In this document: one piece after another, positions 56,852-64,000 of the stretch
Position numbering within the stretch: position 1 is the stretch's first letter
Layout of the letters: the number at the start of each line of letters is the position of its first letter
NCBI RefSeq assembly: GCF_003076475.1
Contig: NZ_CP020919.1
Location: forward strand, 1,488,001 to 1,552,000
Length of the DNA: 64,000 nucleotides
Direction of reading: 5' to 3'
Source: Flavobacterium kingsejongi
GTDB taxonomy: Bacteria; Bacteroidota; Bacteroidia; Flavobacteriales; Flavobacteriaceae
Notes under the pieces: generated by a model
Seen by the model: the letters and a program-made list of their open reading frames with translations, nothing else
Databases searched by the model: none
Told to the model about the DNA's origin: nothing
Made by a program: the position numbers and the translations under genes

Positions 56852-57481
56852 TTATAGAGTTGCGATAATTGTGAGTTTGTCGGAAGTAGACATCCCACCC
56901 GGATTGCATCCCGGTTTTCCTTCTGGAATTTCTTTTCCAATTTCCTCATAATAGGTTTTCCAGGCTGGAAAAAAATCATCAGTTCCCGGTTTTTTGTAGG
57001 TCATAGGGAACAGTTGGAAAAAAGGTTTGTTTTTATTTGCCGATTTGAATGCGTCATAAATCAATTCGGAACAATAATATTTACCATTATCATAGACATA
57101 TTCTTCGTCATACGGAACCCCCATTTGTTGTAAAGAAAAGGCAATAGCAGCTGGGATCAGTTTTTGATATTTTGATTTGAGTCGTCCCACATACATGGGT
57201 CTATGGGTATTTTTCGAAAAAGAAGAAAGAGGATTTAGGCGTACTTTGGTACCGGCAGCCTCTATAATGTATATGGTATCTTTTTGGATATAGACTAAAC
57301 CCATATGGCTAAAGTCATGGCCGTCATACCCTTCAGTGACTGCTTCTATCGCATCGCAAAGTGGGCCGCAATCCATATCCTGGAAAATCAGGTCGCCTGT
57401 TTTAAGGGCGGAAAGGGGTAGCTGCTGGGATTGTGCGGTCCAGGAGAATAATAACAGGAATAGGAATGTATATTTTCTCAT
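56852..57481 (-). CDS. YiiX-like papain-fold hydrolase
   Basis: 209 residues from ATG 57481. A signal peptide (KYTFLFLLLFSWTAQSQ) precedes a permuted papain-fold (YiiX/NlpC-P60-like) domain: ALKTGDLIFQD, HDFSHMGLVYI (His) and GKYYCSELIYDAF, with the catalytic Cys in the last. Family members are amidases or peptidases acting on envelope substrates. The frame runs further upstream but only into truB. Confidence 0.88.
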   Translation of the reverse strand: MRKYTFLFLLLFSWTAQSQQLPLSALKTGDLIFQDMDCGPLCDAIEAVTEGYDGHDFSHMGLVYIQKDTIYIIEAAGTKVRLNPLSSFSKNTHRPMYVGRLKSKYQKLIPAAIAFSLQQMGVPYDEEYVYDNGKYYCSELIYDAFKSANKNKPFFQLFPMTYKKPGTDDFFPAWKTYYEEIGKEIPEGKPGCNPGGMSTSDKLTIIATL

Positions 57482-57488
57482 AAGATGT

Positions 57489-58184
57489 TTATTCGGCCAC
57501 CGTAATCGGATCGGTATAGTGCTCAACGTCGATAGCATTTTCCACAGAAAAATCCCCGATTTTTGTACGGCGTAACGCAGTAAGATGCGCTCCGGAACCT
57601 AAGGCAGTACCAAAGTCAAAAGCAAGCGATCGAATGTAAGTTCCTTTACTGCAAACAACACGGAAATTAATTTCTGGCAATGCAATACGGGTGATTTCAA
57701 ATTCGTAAATAGTAGTTTTCCGAAAAGCAATTTCTATTTCTTCTCCGTTTCGGGCATGCTCGTACAAACGCACACCATCTTTTTTAATCGCAGAGAAAAT
57801 AGGCGGTTTCTGGTCAATTTCGCCCAGGAATTGTGGTATGGTTTCATGGATAAGTGCCTCGGTGATATGATCCGTTGGAAAAGTAGCATTGACTTCCGTT
57901 TCTAAATCATAAGAAGGGGTGGTAGCGCCCAATATAATAGTCCCGGTATATTCCTTAGGCATACCCTGAAGTTCCGTAATACGCTTGGTGAATTTCCCCG
58001 TGCAAATGATCAACAGCCCGGTAGCCAATGGATCTAAAGTCCCGGCATGGCCAATTTTAATTTTTTTAAGCGCGGGGTGTTTTTTTAGGGTCCACTTGAT
58101 TTTATTAACCGCCTGAAAGGAAGACCATTTCAAAGGTTTGTCAATTAATAGGACTTGTCCGTCCTGAAAGTCTTCGGCTGTCAT
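57489..58184 (-). CDS. truB: tRNA pseudouridine-55 synthase
   Basis: The 231-residue enzyme isomerises U55 of the tRNA T loop. It has KPLKWSSFQAVNKI (residues 18-31), the catalytic Asp in HAGTLDPLATG (about 45-55) and CSKGTYIRSLAFD (about 183-195). It starts in the TAATG overlap with the uppP stop, so the two are translationally coupled. Confidence 0.97.
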   Translation of the reverse strand: MTAEDFQDGQVLLIDKPLKWSSFQAVNKIKWTLKKHPALKKIKIGHAGTLDPLATGLLIICTGKFTKRITELQGMPKEYTGTIILGATTPSYDLETEVNATFPTDHITEALIHETIPQFLGEIDQKPPIFSAIKKDGVRLYEHARNGEEIEIAFRKTTIYEFEITRIALPEINFRVVCSKGTYIRSLAFDFGTALGSGAHLTALRRTKIGDFSVENAIDVEHYTDPITVAE

Positions 58185-58969
58185 TAAATGATAGTAAGGG
58201 GTTGGATAAAGTAATGGATTGCAAGTAATGCCAGTCCCGCAATAATCCGGTAATAGCCAAAGATTTTAAAACCATGTTTGCTCAGGTAGCCTATAAATGT
58301 ATTAATGGCAAGCAATGCGACTACGAAAGCCACCACATTGCCAATAATCAGCATATTGATCTGTTCTGAAGAAAGTACAAAGCCATGTTTGTAATAATCG
58401 TAACATTTTTTTGCGGTAGCACCAAACATTGTCGGTACGGCAAGGAAAAATGAAAATTCTGCAGCAGTAGTACGGGATAGTTTTTGGGACATCCCCCCTA
58501 CGATACTGGCCCCGCTTCGTGAAACTCCCGGAATCATAGCAATACATTGGAAGAAACCAATTTTTAAAGCGGTGAGGTAGGTAATTTCTGTTTCTTCTGA
58601 ACCTTTAAACCAGTCATCGACCTTAAGGAGGATTACTCCACCAATTACAAGTGAAATGGCTACGGTTAAAGGGCTCTCCAGTAAGGTGTCAATATAGTCG
58701 CTTAGCAATAAGCCCAAGACCACCGCAGGAATAAAAGCGACCAATAACTTGAAGTAAAAATCAAGGGACTGGAAAAAGCGTTTAAAATATAAAGCGACAA
58801 CGGCGAGGATTGCCCCAAGCTGAATGACAATAGTAAAAAGTTTGGTGAAATCATCATGTGCGATTCCAAAAAACGAAGATGCGATAATCATGTGTCCGGT
58901 AGAAGAAACTGGAAGGTATTCTGTTAATCCTTCAATGATTGCAAGGATAATTGCCTGTAAAATGCTCAT
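58184..58969 (-). CDS. uppP: Undecaprenyl-diphosphate phosphatase
   Basis: The 261-residue polytopic BacA-type enzyme recycles undecaprenyl diphosphate for cell-wall synthesis. It has the first signature [17 protein letters not shown] (about residues 13-29) and the second [14 protein letters not shown] (about 145-158), both carrying catalytic residues. It sits between DUF3098 and truB with 1-bp overlaps or tight spacing. Confidence 0.97.
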   Translation of the reverse strand: MSILQAIILAIIEGLTEYLPVSSTGHMIIASSFFGIAHDDFTKLFTIVIQLGAILAVVALYFKRFFQSLDFYFKLLVAFIPAVVLGLLLSDYIDTLLESPLTVAISLVIGGVILLKVDDWFKGSEETEITYLTALKIGFFQCIAMIPGVSRSGASIVGGMSQKLSRTTAAEFSFFLAVPTMFGATAKKCYDYYKHGFVLSSEQINMLIIGNVVAFVVALLAINTFIGYLSKHGFKIFGYYRIIAGLALLAIHYFIQPLTII

Positions 58970-58972
58970 TCT

Positions 58973-59221
58973 TTAGTGTTTCGGTTTTTTGAAAATAGAG
59001 TAAATTGTAATTCCGAAACCAATCAAAACTACAGTAGGAGCGAGCCTGATTCTCCTGAAATTGAAGATGTCCTCGCTAAAAACCTTAGGGTCATTGGAAC
59101 CACCGCCGGACATCAGGATAAATCCCAAACCGATAACGGCAATACCAATCAACAGTATTTTATAATTTTCTTTACCAAATAAAAAGCTGCCTTTTTCTGT
59201 AGTTGTGTCTTTAGTATCCAT
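58973..59221 (-). CDS. DUF3098 small membrane protein
   Basis: 82 residues with two membrane helices (ILLIGIAVIGLGFILMSGG and LAPTVVLIGFGITIYSIF) and a glycine-serine turn with SGGGSNDPKVFSEDIF between, the DUF3098 signature. It sits between ftsX and uppP, as in many Flavobacteria. Function unknown. Confidence 0.88.
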   Translation of the reverse strand: MDTKDTTTEKGSFLFGKENYKILLIGIAVIGLGFILMSGGGSNDPKVFSEDIFNFRRIRLAPTVVLIGFGITIYSIFKKPKH

Positions 59222-59266
59222 GCTGTATTTTTTAATAAGAGAAACGAACTGTTGCCAGTCGTATGA

Positions 59267-60142
59267 TTAATATAGGTCGTCAGTTCTTAGGTTGAGGAAG
59301 CGCTGGGTAGCGAAAAAAGTACTGGCCCAGGTAATTAAGATTCCGAGCAGTAAAACACCAATCAGTACCAATCCGGTCATCAGCTGATCGGCCAGTATTT
59401 CAAGATTTGGGAAGGTGGTGTCCAGATAATATAACACCCCAATAAGGGCAATTACTGCCAGTACAGAACCCATAAAGCCCAGTTTGATGCTTCTCCAGAT
59501 AAACGGTTTTCGGATGAATGATTTTGTAGCACCCACCATCTGCATCGTTTTGATGATAAACCGGTTGGAATAAATCGAAAGGCGCATAGAACTGTTAATG
59601 AGCAATACTGCAATAACAGCCAAGAAGCCACTGGCAATCAAAATCCAGAAACTGATCTTTTTAATGTTATCATTGACTAAATCCACCAGTTGTTTGTCAT
59701 ATACGATATCGGAAATAGCCGTATTCTGGCGCAATTCACTTTCAACTTTTACGATGCTGTCTTTTACCACATAATCCGCTTTCAGGTAGATATCATAAGA
59801 ATTCTGTAGTGGATTAAACCCTAAAAAGGTCATGAAATCTTCCCCGATAATATCTTTGTGTTGTTTGGCTGCTTCTTCTTTGGATACAAATCGGCTGGTA
59901 TTTACAAACCGTGCTGTTTTCAGGTTCTGGCCAAAGGCCTTTACGATACTGTCTCCCGCATCATCCTTGAAATAAACGGACATTGCAATCTCTTCCTTAA
60001 AGTCATCGGATAACTTCTTGGAATTGATGACAAACAGCCCTAAGATTCCCAACAGGAAAAGAACCAAAAAGATACTCAGAACTACCGAGAAATAAGAAGA
60101 AATAAGTCGCCTTTTCTGAAACTTTTCGAATGATGATGCCAT
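59267..60142 (-). CDS. ftsX: Cell-division protein FtsX
   Basis: 291 residues from ATG 60142. The layout is a first membrane helix (VVLSIFLVLFLLGILGLFV), a large extracellular loop with EEIAMSVYFKDDAGD, and three C-terminal helices, as in FtsX. With FtsE it controls septal peptidoglycan hydrolases. ftsE is not in this window. The upstream Met at 60190 is rejected because it gives an unusual N-terminal tail. Confidence 0.95.
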   Translation of the reverse strand: MASSFEKFQKRRLISSYFSVVLSIFLVLFLLGILGLFVINSKKLSDDFKEEIAMSVYFKDDAGDSIVKAFGQNLKTARFVNTSRFVSKEEAAKQHKDIIGEDFMTFLGFNPLQNSYDIYLKADYVVKDSIVKVESELRQNTAISDIVYDKQLVDLVNDNIKKISFWILIASGFLAVIAVLLINSSMRLSIYSNRFIIKTMQMVGATKSFIRKPFIWRSIKLGFMGSVLAVIALIGVLYYLDTTFPNLEILADQLMTGLVLIGVLLLGILITWASTFFATQRFLNLRTDDLY

Positions 60143-60209
60143 AAAAACTTTTTTAGTGCCGTAAAAATAATAAAGATATTCTTTATACATAGTTTATAAC
60201 GGCTAAAGT

Positions 60210-60239
60210 TTTGACTTTCGTACAATAAACGTAAATTTG
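60210..60239 (+). promoter_or_regulatory. leuS promoter
   Basis: TTTG at 60210-60213, an 18-nt spacer and TAAATTTG at 60232-60239, near the Bacteroidota consensus. The leader to the leuS ATG is about 125 nt. Confidence 0.7.
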
Positions 60240-60369
60240 CCCTTCCGAATTGATTTTTTTTGTATATAGTCGCTTTATTTGCGGCCAGGAATAAAATCAT
60301 CGGGAAAATACCGCTTAAAAAATAGGGCACAATCCACATAAAAATATAGAAACGAAAGAATAGAAAATA

Positions 60370-63327
60370 ATGAAATACAATCCGAACGAAATCGAAGCCA
60401 AATGGCGTAACTATTGGGCCGAAAACCAGACATTTCAAGCCGACAACAATTCTGATAAGCCGAAATACTATATTCTGGATATGTTTCCTTATCCTTCTGG
60501 CGCCGGACTCCATGTGGGGCATCCATTAGGCTATATCGCTTCGGATATTTATGCCCGATTCAAAAGGCATCAGGGATTTAATGTATTACATCCGCAAGGC
60601 TATGATAGCTTTGGCCTGCCGGCAGAACAGTATGCGATCCAAACCGGGCAGCATCCGGCCCTGACTACGGAAGCCAACATCAACCGTTACCGCGAGCAAC
60701 TGGATAAAATCGGGTTCTCCTTTGACTGGGGGCGTGAAGTGCGTACCTCCAGCCCTGAATATTACAAATGGACCCAGTGGATTTTTATACAATTGTTCAA
60801 TTCCTGGTACAATATCGATTCTGATAAAGCAGAAGATGTTGCCACATTAATTCCGGAATTCGAAACAAATGGAAATAGCAAGGTAAATGCAGTATGCGAT
60901 GAAAATATAGCAGCATTTACTGCCGAAGAATGGAAAGCATACAGTGCTGACGAACAGGAGAAAATCCTTTTAAAATACCGAATGACCTACCTGGCGGAAA
61001 CCGAAGTGAACTGGTGCCCGGCATTGGGAACTGTTTTGGCCAATGATGAAATTATCAATGGTGTTTCCGAACGTGGCGGGCATCCGGTAGTGCGTAAAAA
61101 AATGACGCAATGGAGTATGCGTATCAACGCCTATGCCGAACGATTATTGCAGGGGCTTACCACTATTGATTGGTCTGAATCTATCAAGGAAAGTCAGCGC
61201 AATTGGATCGGAAAATCAGTTGGGGCTTTGGTGACCTTTAAAGTAAAAGATTCCGAGTTCGAGCGTAATGCTTTCGATTACCTGATTACAGGAGACGATA
61301 CCAACGATCATACGATTGAAGTATTCACCACCCGTCCCGATACCATTTTTGGAGTTACTTTTATGACTTTGGCTCCCGAACATGATTTGGTGGCTAAAAT
61401 CACTACTCCGGATCAAAAAGAAGCGGTAGCCGCTTATATCGAAGCGACTTCCAAACGAAGCGAACGGGAACGTATGGCCGATGTAAAAACAATTTCAGGT
61501 GTTTTCACCGGTGGTTATGCAGAACATCCGTTTACAAGAGAGCCAATTCCGGTATGGATTGGGGATTATGTACTGGCGGGTTATGGAACTGGTGCCGTGA
61601 TGGCCGTTCCTTGTGGGGACGATCGTGATTATGCCTTTGCCAAACATTTTGGTTTGCCAATTAAAAATATATTTGAAAATGCTGATATCTCCGAAGCGGC
61701 CTATTCTTCCAAAGAGAATGTCGTTATCGATAATTCCGATTTTCTGAACGGTTTGCCTTACAAAAAGGCTGCCGCGGCAGTGATTGAAGCATTGGAAGAA
61801 CTGGGACAGGGGAAAGGAAAAACAAATTACCGATTGCGTGATGCCGTATTTTCCCGTCAGCGCTATTGGGGAGAGCCATTCCCGGTATACTACGTGGATG
61901 GATTGCCAAAGATGATCGATGTGAAACACCTTCCGATTGTATTGCCCGAAGTAGAAAAATACCTGCCTACTGAAGATGGACAGCCGCCTTTAGGAAATTC
62001 AAAAGAATGGGCATGGTCAGTGGCCGAAAATAAAGTAGTAGCCAATGACCAGATCGATCAGGTGAGTGTATTTCCATTGGAATTGAACACCATGCCAGGT
62101 TGGGCGGGAAGTTCTTGGTACTGGTTGCGTTATATGGATGCCCATAATGAAGACGAGTTTGTTTCTCCAGAGGCACAAAATTACTGGCAGAATGTCGATT
62201 TGTACATCGGTGGAAATGAGCATGCCACCGGGCATTTGCTGTATTCCCGTTTCTGGAATAAATTCCTGAAAGACCGTGGGGTCGTTTCCCAGGACGAGCC
62301 GTTTAAAAAACTGATCAATCAGGGAATGATACTGGGAACCAGTGCCTTTGTATACCGATTGGTCAATACCAACCAGCTGATTTCTAAAAACAGGTTTTTT
62401 GCACTATTAGATAAGGTAAAAAATAAAGTAGCTTTAAACGATGAAGAGAAAGAATTAGTAGAAGCAAACTGGAGCACTGCCGATAATGGAAGTATTTTAT
62501 ATCAGGCCCTTCATGCTGATGTAGCTTTTGTAAATGCTTCTGATGAATTGGATATGGAAGCTTTCAGGAATTGGAGAGCAGAATACAATACCGTGGAATT
62601 CCTTACAGAAGAGAATGAAAAATATATTGTAGGCCGTGAAGTTGAAAAGATGTCCAAATCCAAATACAATGTGGTAACGCCCGATGATATCTGTGAGGTA
62701 CACGGTGCGGATACATTGCGTTTGTATGAAATGTTCCTCGGGCCCCTGGAGCAGGCAAAACCGTGGAATACTGCGGGTATCACCGGTGTTTCCGGATTCC
62801 TGAAAAAACTATGGCGCCTGTATTTTGACGATAATGGACTTATTGTAACCACTAATCCTGCAACACCGGAAGCGCTAAAAACATTGCACCGTACCATCAA
62901 GAAAGTACAGGAAGATATTGAGAACTTTTCTTTCAATACTTCTGTGAGCTCCTTTATGATTGCCGTGAATGAATTAACAGCGATGAATTGCCACGAACGC
63001 ACCATACTGGAGCCACTTGCGATATTAATTTCCCCTTATGCACCGCATATTGCGGAAGAATTATGGGAGAAATTAGGCCATCAGCAAAGTATTTCAACGG
63101 TAGCATTCCCGATTTTCAAACCGGAATACCTGGTGGAGAGCAGTAAGGAATATCCGGTATCGTTTAATGGTAAAACCCGTTTTACAATCGAACTGGCATT
63201 GGATCTTACAAAAGATGAAATTGAAAAAATAGTAATGGCTGACGAAAGAACGATCAGGCAGCTGGAAGGCAGGACGCCAAATAAAGTAATTATTGTGCCT
63301 GGTAAAATTATTAACCTGGTAGGCTAA
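60370..63327 (+). CDS. leuS: Leucyl-tRNA synthetase
   Basis: The 985-residue class Ia synthetase has the HIGH box as HVGHP (about residues 49-53), KMSKS in EVEKMSKSKYN (about 758), a CP1 editing domain (about 275-470; TRPDTIFGVTFM) and NAMPGWAG/TGHLLYSRFWNKFL core blocks. It is longer than E. coli LeuS (860), with extra segments near residues 150-190 and 660-740. It charges tRNA-Leu and hydrolyses mischarged products. Confidence 0.97.
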   Translation: MKYNPNEIEAKWRNYWAENQTFQADNNSDKPKYYILDMFPYPSGAGLHVGHPLGYIASDIYARFKRHQGFNVLHPQGYDSFGLPAEQYAIQTGQHPALTTEANINRYREQLDKIGFSFDWGREVRTSSPEYYKWTQWIFIQLFNSWYNIDSDKAEDVATLIPEFETNGNSKVNAVCDENIAAFTAEEWKAYSADEQEKILLKYRMTYLAETEVNWCPALGTVLANDEIINGVSERGGHPVVRKKMTQWSMRINAYAERLLQGLTTIDWSESIKESQRNWIGKSVGALVTFKVKDSEFERNAFDYLITGDDTNDHTIEVFTTRPDTIFGVTFMTLAPEHDLVAKITTPDQKEAVAAYIEATSKRSERERMADVKTISGVFTGGYAEHPFTREPIPVWIGDYVLAGYGTGAVMAVPCGDDRDYAFAKHFGLPIKNIFENADISEAAYSSKENVVIDNSDFLNGLPYKKAAAAVIEALEELGQGKGKTNYRLRDAVFSRQRYWGEPFPVYYVDGLPKMIDVKHLPIVLPEVEKYLPTEDGQPPLGNSKEWAWSVAENKVVANDQIDQVSVFPLELNTMPGWAGSSWYWLRYMDAHNEDEFVSPEAQNYWQNVDLYIGGNEHATGHLLYSRFWNKFLKDRGVVSQDEPFKKLINQGMILGTSAFVYRLVNTNQLISKNRFFALLDKVKNKVALNDEEKELVEANWSTADNGSILYQALHADVAFVNASDELDMEAFRNWRAEYNTVEFLTEENEKYIVGREVEKMSKSKYNVVTPDDICEVHGADTLRLYEMFLGPLEQAKPWNTAGITGVSGFLKKLWRLYFDDNGLIVTTNPATPEALKTLHRTIKKVQEDIENFSFNTSVSSFMIAVNELTAMNCHERTILEPLAILISPYAPHIAEELWEKLGHQQSISTVAFPIFKPEYLVESSKEYPVSFNGKTRFTIELALDLTKDEIEKIVMADERTIRQLEGRTPNKVIIVPGKIINLVG

Positions 63328-63362
63328 ATGCCAACACACTGACAAACTTTCAGATACTTTAG

Positions 63363-63389
63363 AACCCCGCCCCTTTGGCGGGGTTTTTG
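63363..63389 (+). terminator. Terminator after leuS
   Basis: A 9-bp GC-rich stem AACCCCGCC/GGCGGGGTT (63363-63371 with 63377-63385) followed by TTT. Confidence 0.9.
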
Positions 63390-63425
63390 ATTCTAAACCA
63401 ATAATAACCAAAAATATAAAAGCAA

Positions 63426-64000
63426 ATGATACTATATTATGTTTTAATCGGGGCCATTGCTTTAGTCAGTTTTGCAGTGAGTTCAAAGCTGAAAAGCAAA
63501 TTTGAATTCTATTCCAGAGTGCATTTACGAAATGGCATGAGTGGTGCAGAAATTGCACAGAAGATGCTTAATGATAACGGAATTTATGATGTACGCGTGA
63601 TTTCTACCCCTGGTAGGCTGACTGACCATTATAATCCGGCAGATAAAACGGTAAACCTTAGTGAAGCAGTTTATAATGAGCGTAACGCTGCGGCTGCGGC
63701 AGTAGCGGCTCACGAATGTGGGCACGCGGTGCAACATGCTACGGCATACAGCATGCTGCAATTGCGATCCAAGATGGTTCCGGTTGTGAATGTGGCTTCC
63801 GGAATGTCACAATGGCTGGTAATTGGAGGCCTGATCTTAGGCGCAGCATCGGGATTGGGCATTGGATTTTATGTAGCTGTAATTGGATTGATCATGATGG
63901 CGGTAGCCACCGCTTTCAGTTTGGTGACCCTTCCGGTAGAGTATGATGCCAGCCACCGCGCCCTTGCCTGGCTGAAATCCAAAAACATGCTCACACAACA
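63426..64000 (+). CDS. YugP-type membrane zinc metallopeptidase, 3' end outside window
   Basis: About 191 residues are visible from ATG 63426. A first membrane helix (YVLIGAIALVSFAV) precedes a DUF/peptidase_M neutral-metallopeptidase region with the zinc motif HECGH (about residues 96-100) and EYDASHRAL (third-ligand region) near the end. Two further membrane segments lie in between. The family is membrane-embedded with unknown substrates. It has its own spacing after the leuS terminator. Confidence 0.9.
   Translation, partial: MILYYVLIGAIALVSFAVSSKLKSKFEFYSRVHLRNGMSGAEIAQKMLNDNGIYDVRVISTPGRLTDHYNPADKTVNLSEAVYNERNAAAAAVAAHECGHAVQHATAYSMLQLRSKMVPVVNVASGMSQWLVIGGLILGAASGLGIGFYVAVIGLIMMAVATAFSLVTLPVEYDASHRALAWLKSKNMLTQ

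Overview
The window looks like chromosomal DNA of a Flavobacterium-like member of the Flavobacteriaceae (Bacteroidota). The signs are an AT-leaning base composition, few Shine-Dalgarno sites, promoter elements of the Bacteroidota type (TTTG about 19 nt before TAnnTTTG) and typical families: a TonB-dependent receptor with a carboxypeptidase-regulatory-like N-terminus, DUF5686, DUF3098, a LytS/LytTR pair and a YugP-type peptidase. No species can be named from sequence alone.

Left part (1-15.2 kb): a PepSY membrane protein (cut by the window edge) and a siderophore-type TonB receptor, then a polyprenyl synthetase, secreted or lipid-anchored unknowns, the 2-oxoglutarate dehydrogenase genes sucA-sucB, a retropepsin-like protein, TatD, an acyltransferase, asparaginase ansA and tRNA-Ser(GGA).

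Regulatory part (15.2-20.5 kb): a MarR-controlled operon (VOC, EVE, MarR, monooxygenase) has a long inverted repeat framing its -10 box. Next to it are two tandem ECF sigma modules, each with a cognate multi-pass membrane protein. Both are preceded by the same promoter, CTGTAACATTT-N11-GTATCTAA. This is the most system-like signal in the window.

20.7-27 kb: an AsmA-like giant, a regulatory-domain/alpha-beta-hydrolase fusion and a beta-lactamase-fold serine hydrolase.

Accessory island (27.2-35.8 kb): visibly AT-rich and bounded by two broken genes, a flavin monooxygenase 3' end and a Dabb-protein 3' end. It holds an IS1-family relic, a complete IS3-family element, a second IS3 relic, an IS21-family element with four 24-bp repeats at each end, the 3' end of an Rhs polymorphic-toxin gene, and small membrane or lipoprotein genes that are candidate immunity or orphan cassette genes. 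One of these contains an (ATT)11 tract coding for poly-Asn.

Right part (35.8-64 kb): mainly core genes. They include a PAP2 phosphatase, TauE/SafE, ClC and HPP transporters, an FMN reductase, rpoN, asnS with a structured leader resembling the Flavo-1 RNA motif, a LytS/LytTR two-component pair, a CPA2 antiporter, an SMR exporter, a DUF5686 outer-membrane protein, pyrH-frr, a patatin, a PhyH dioxygenase interrupted by a stop codon, the envelope and translation cluster ftsX-DUF3098-uppP-truB, leuS and a membrane zinc peptidase cut by the right edge.
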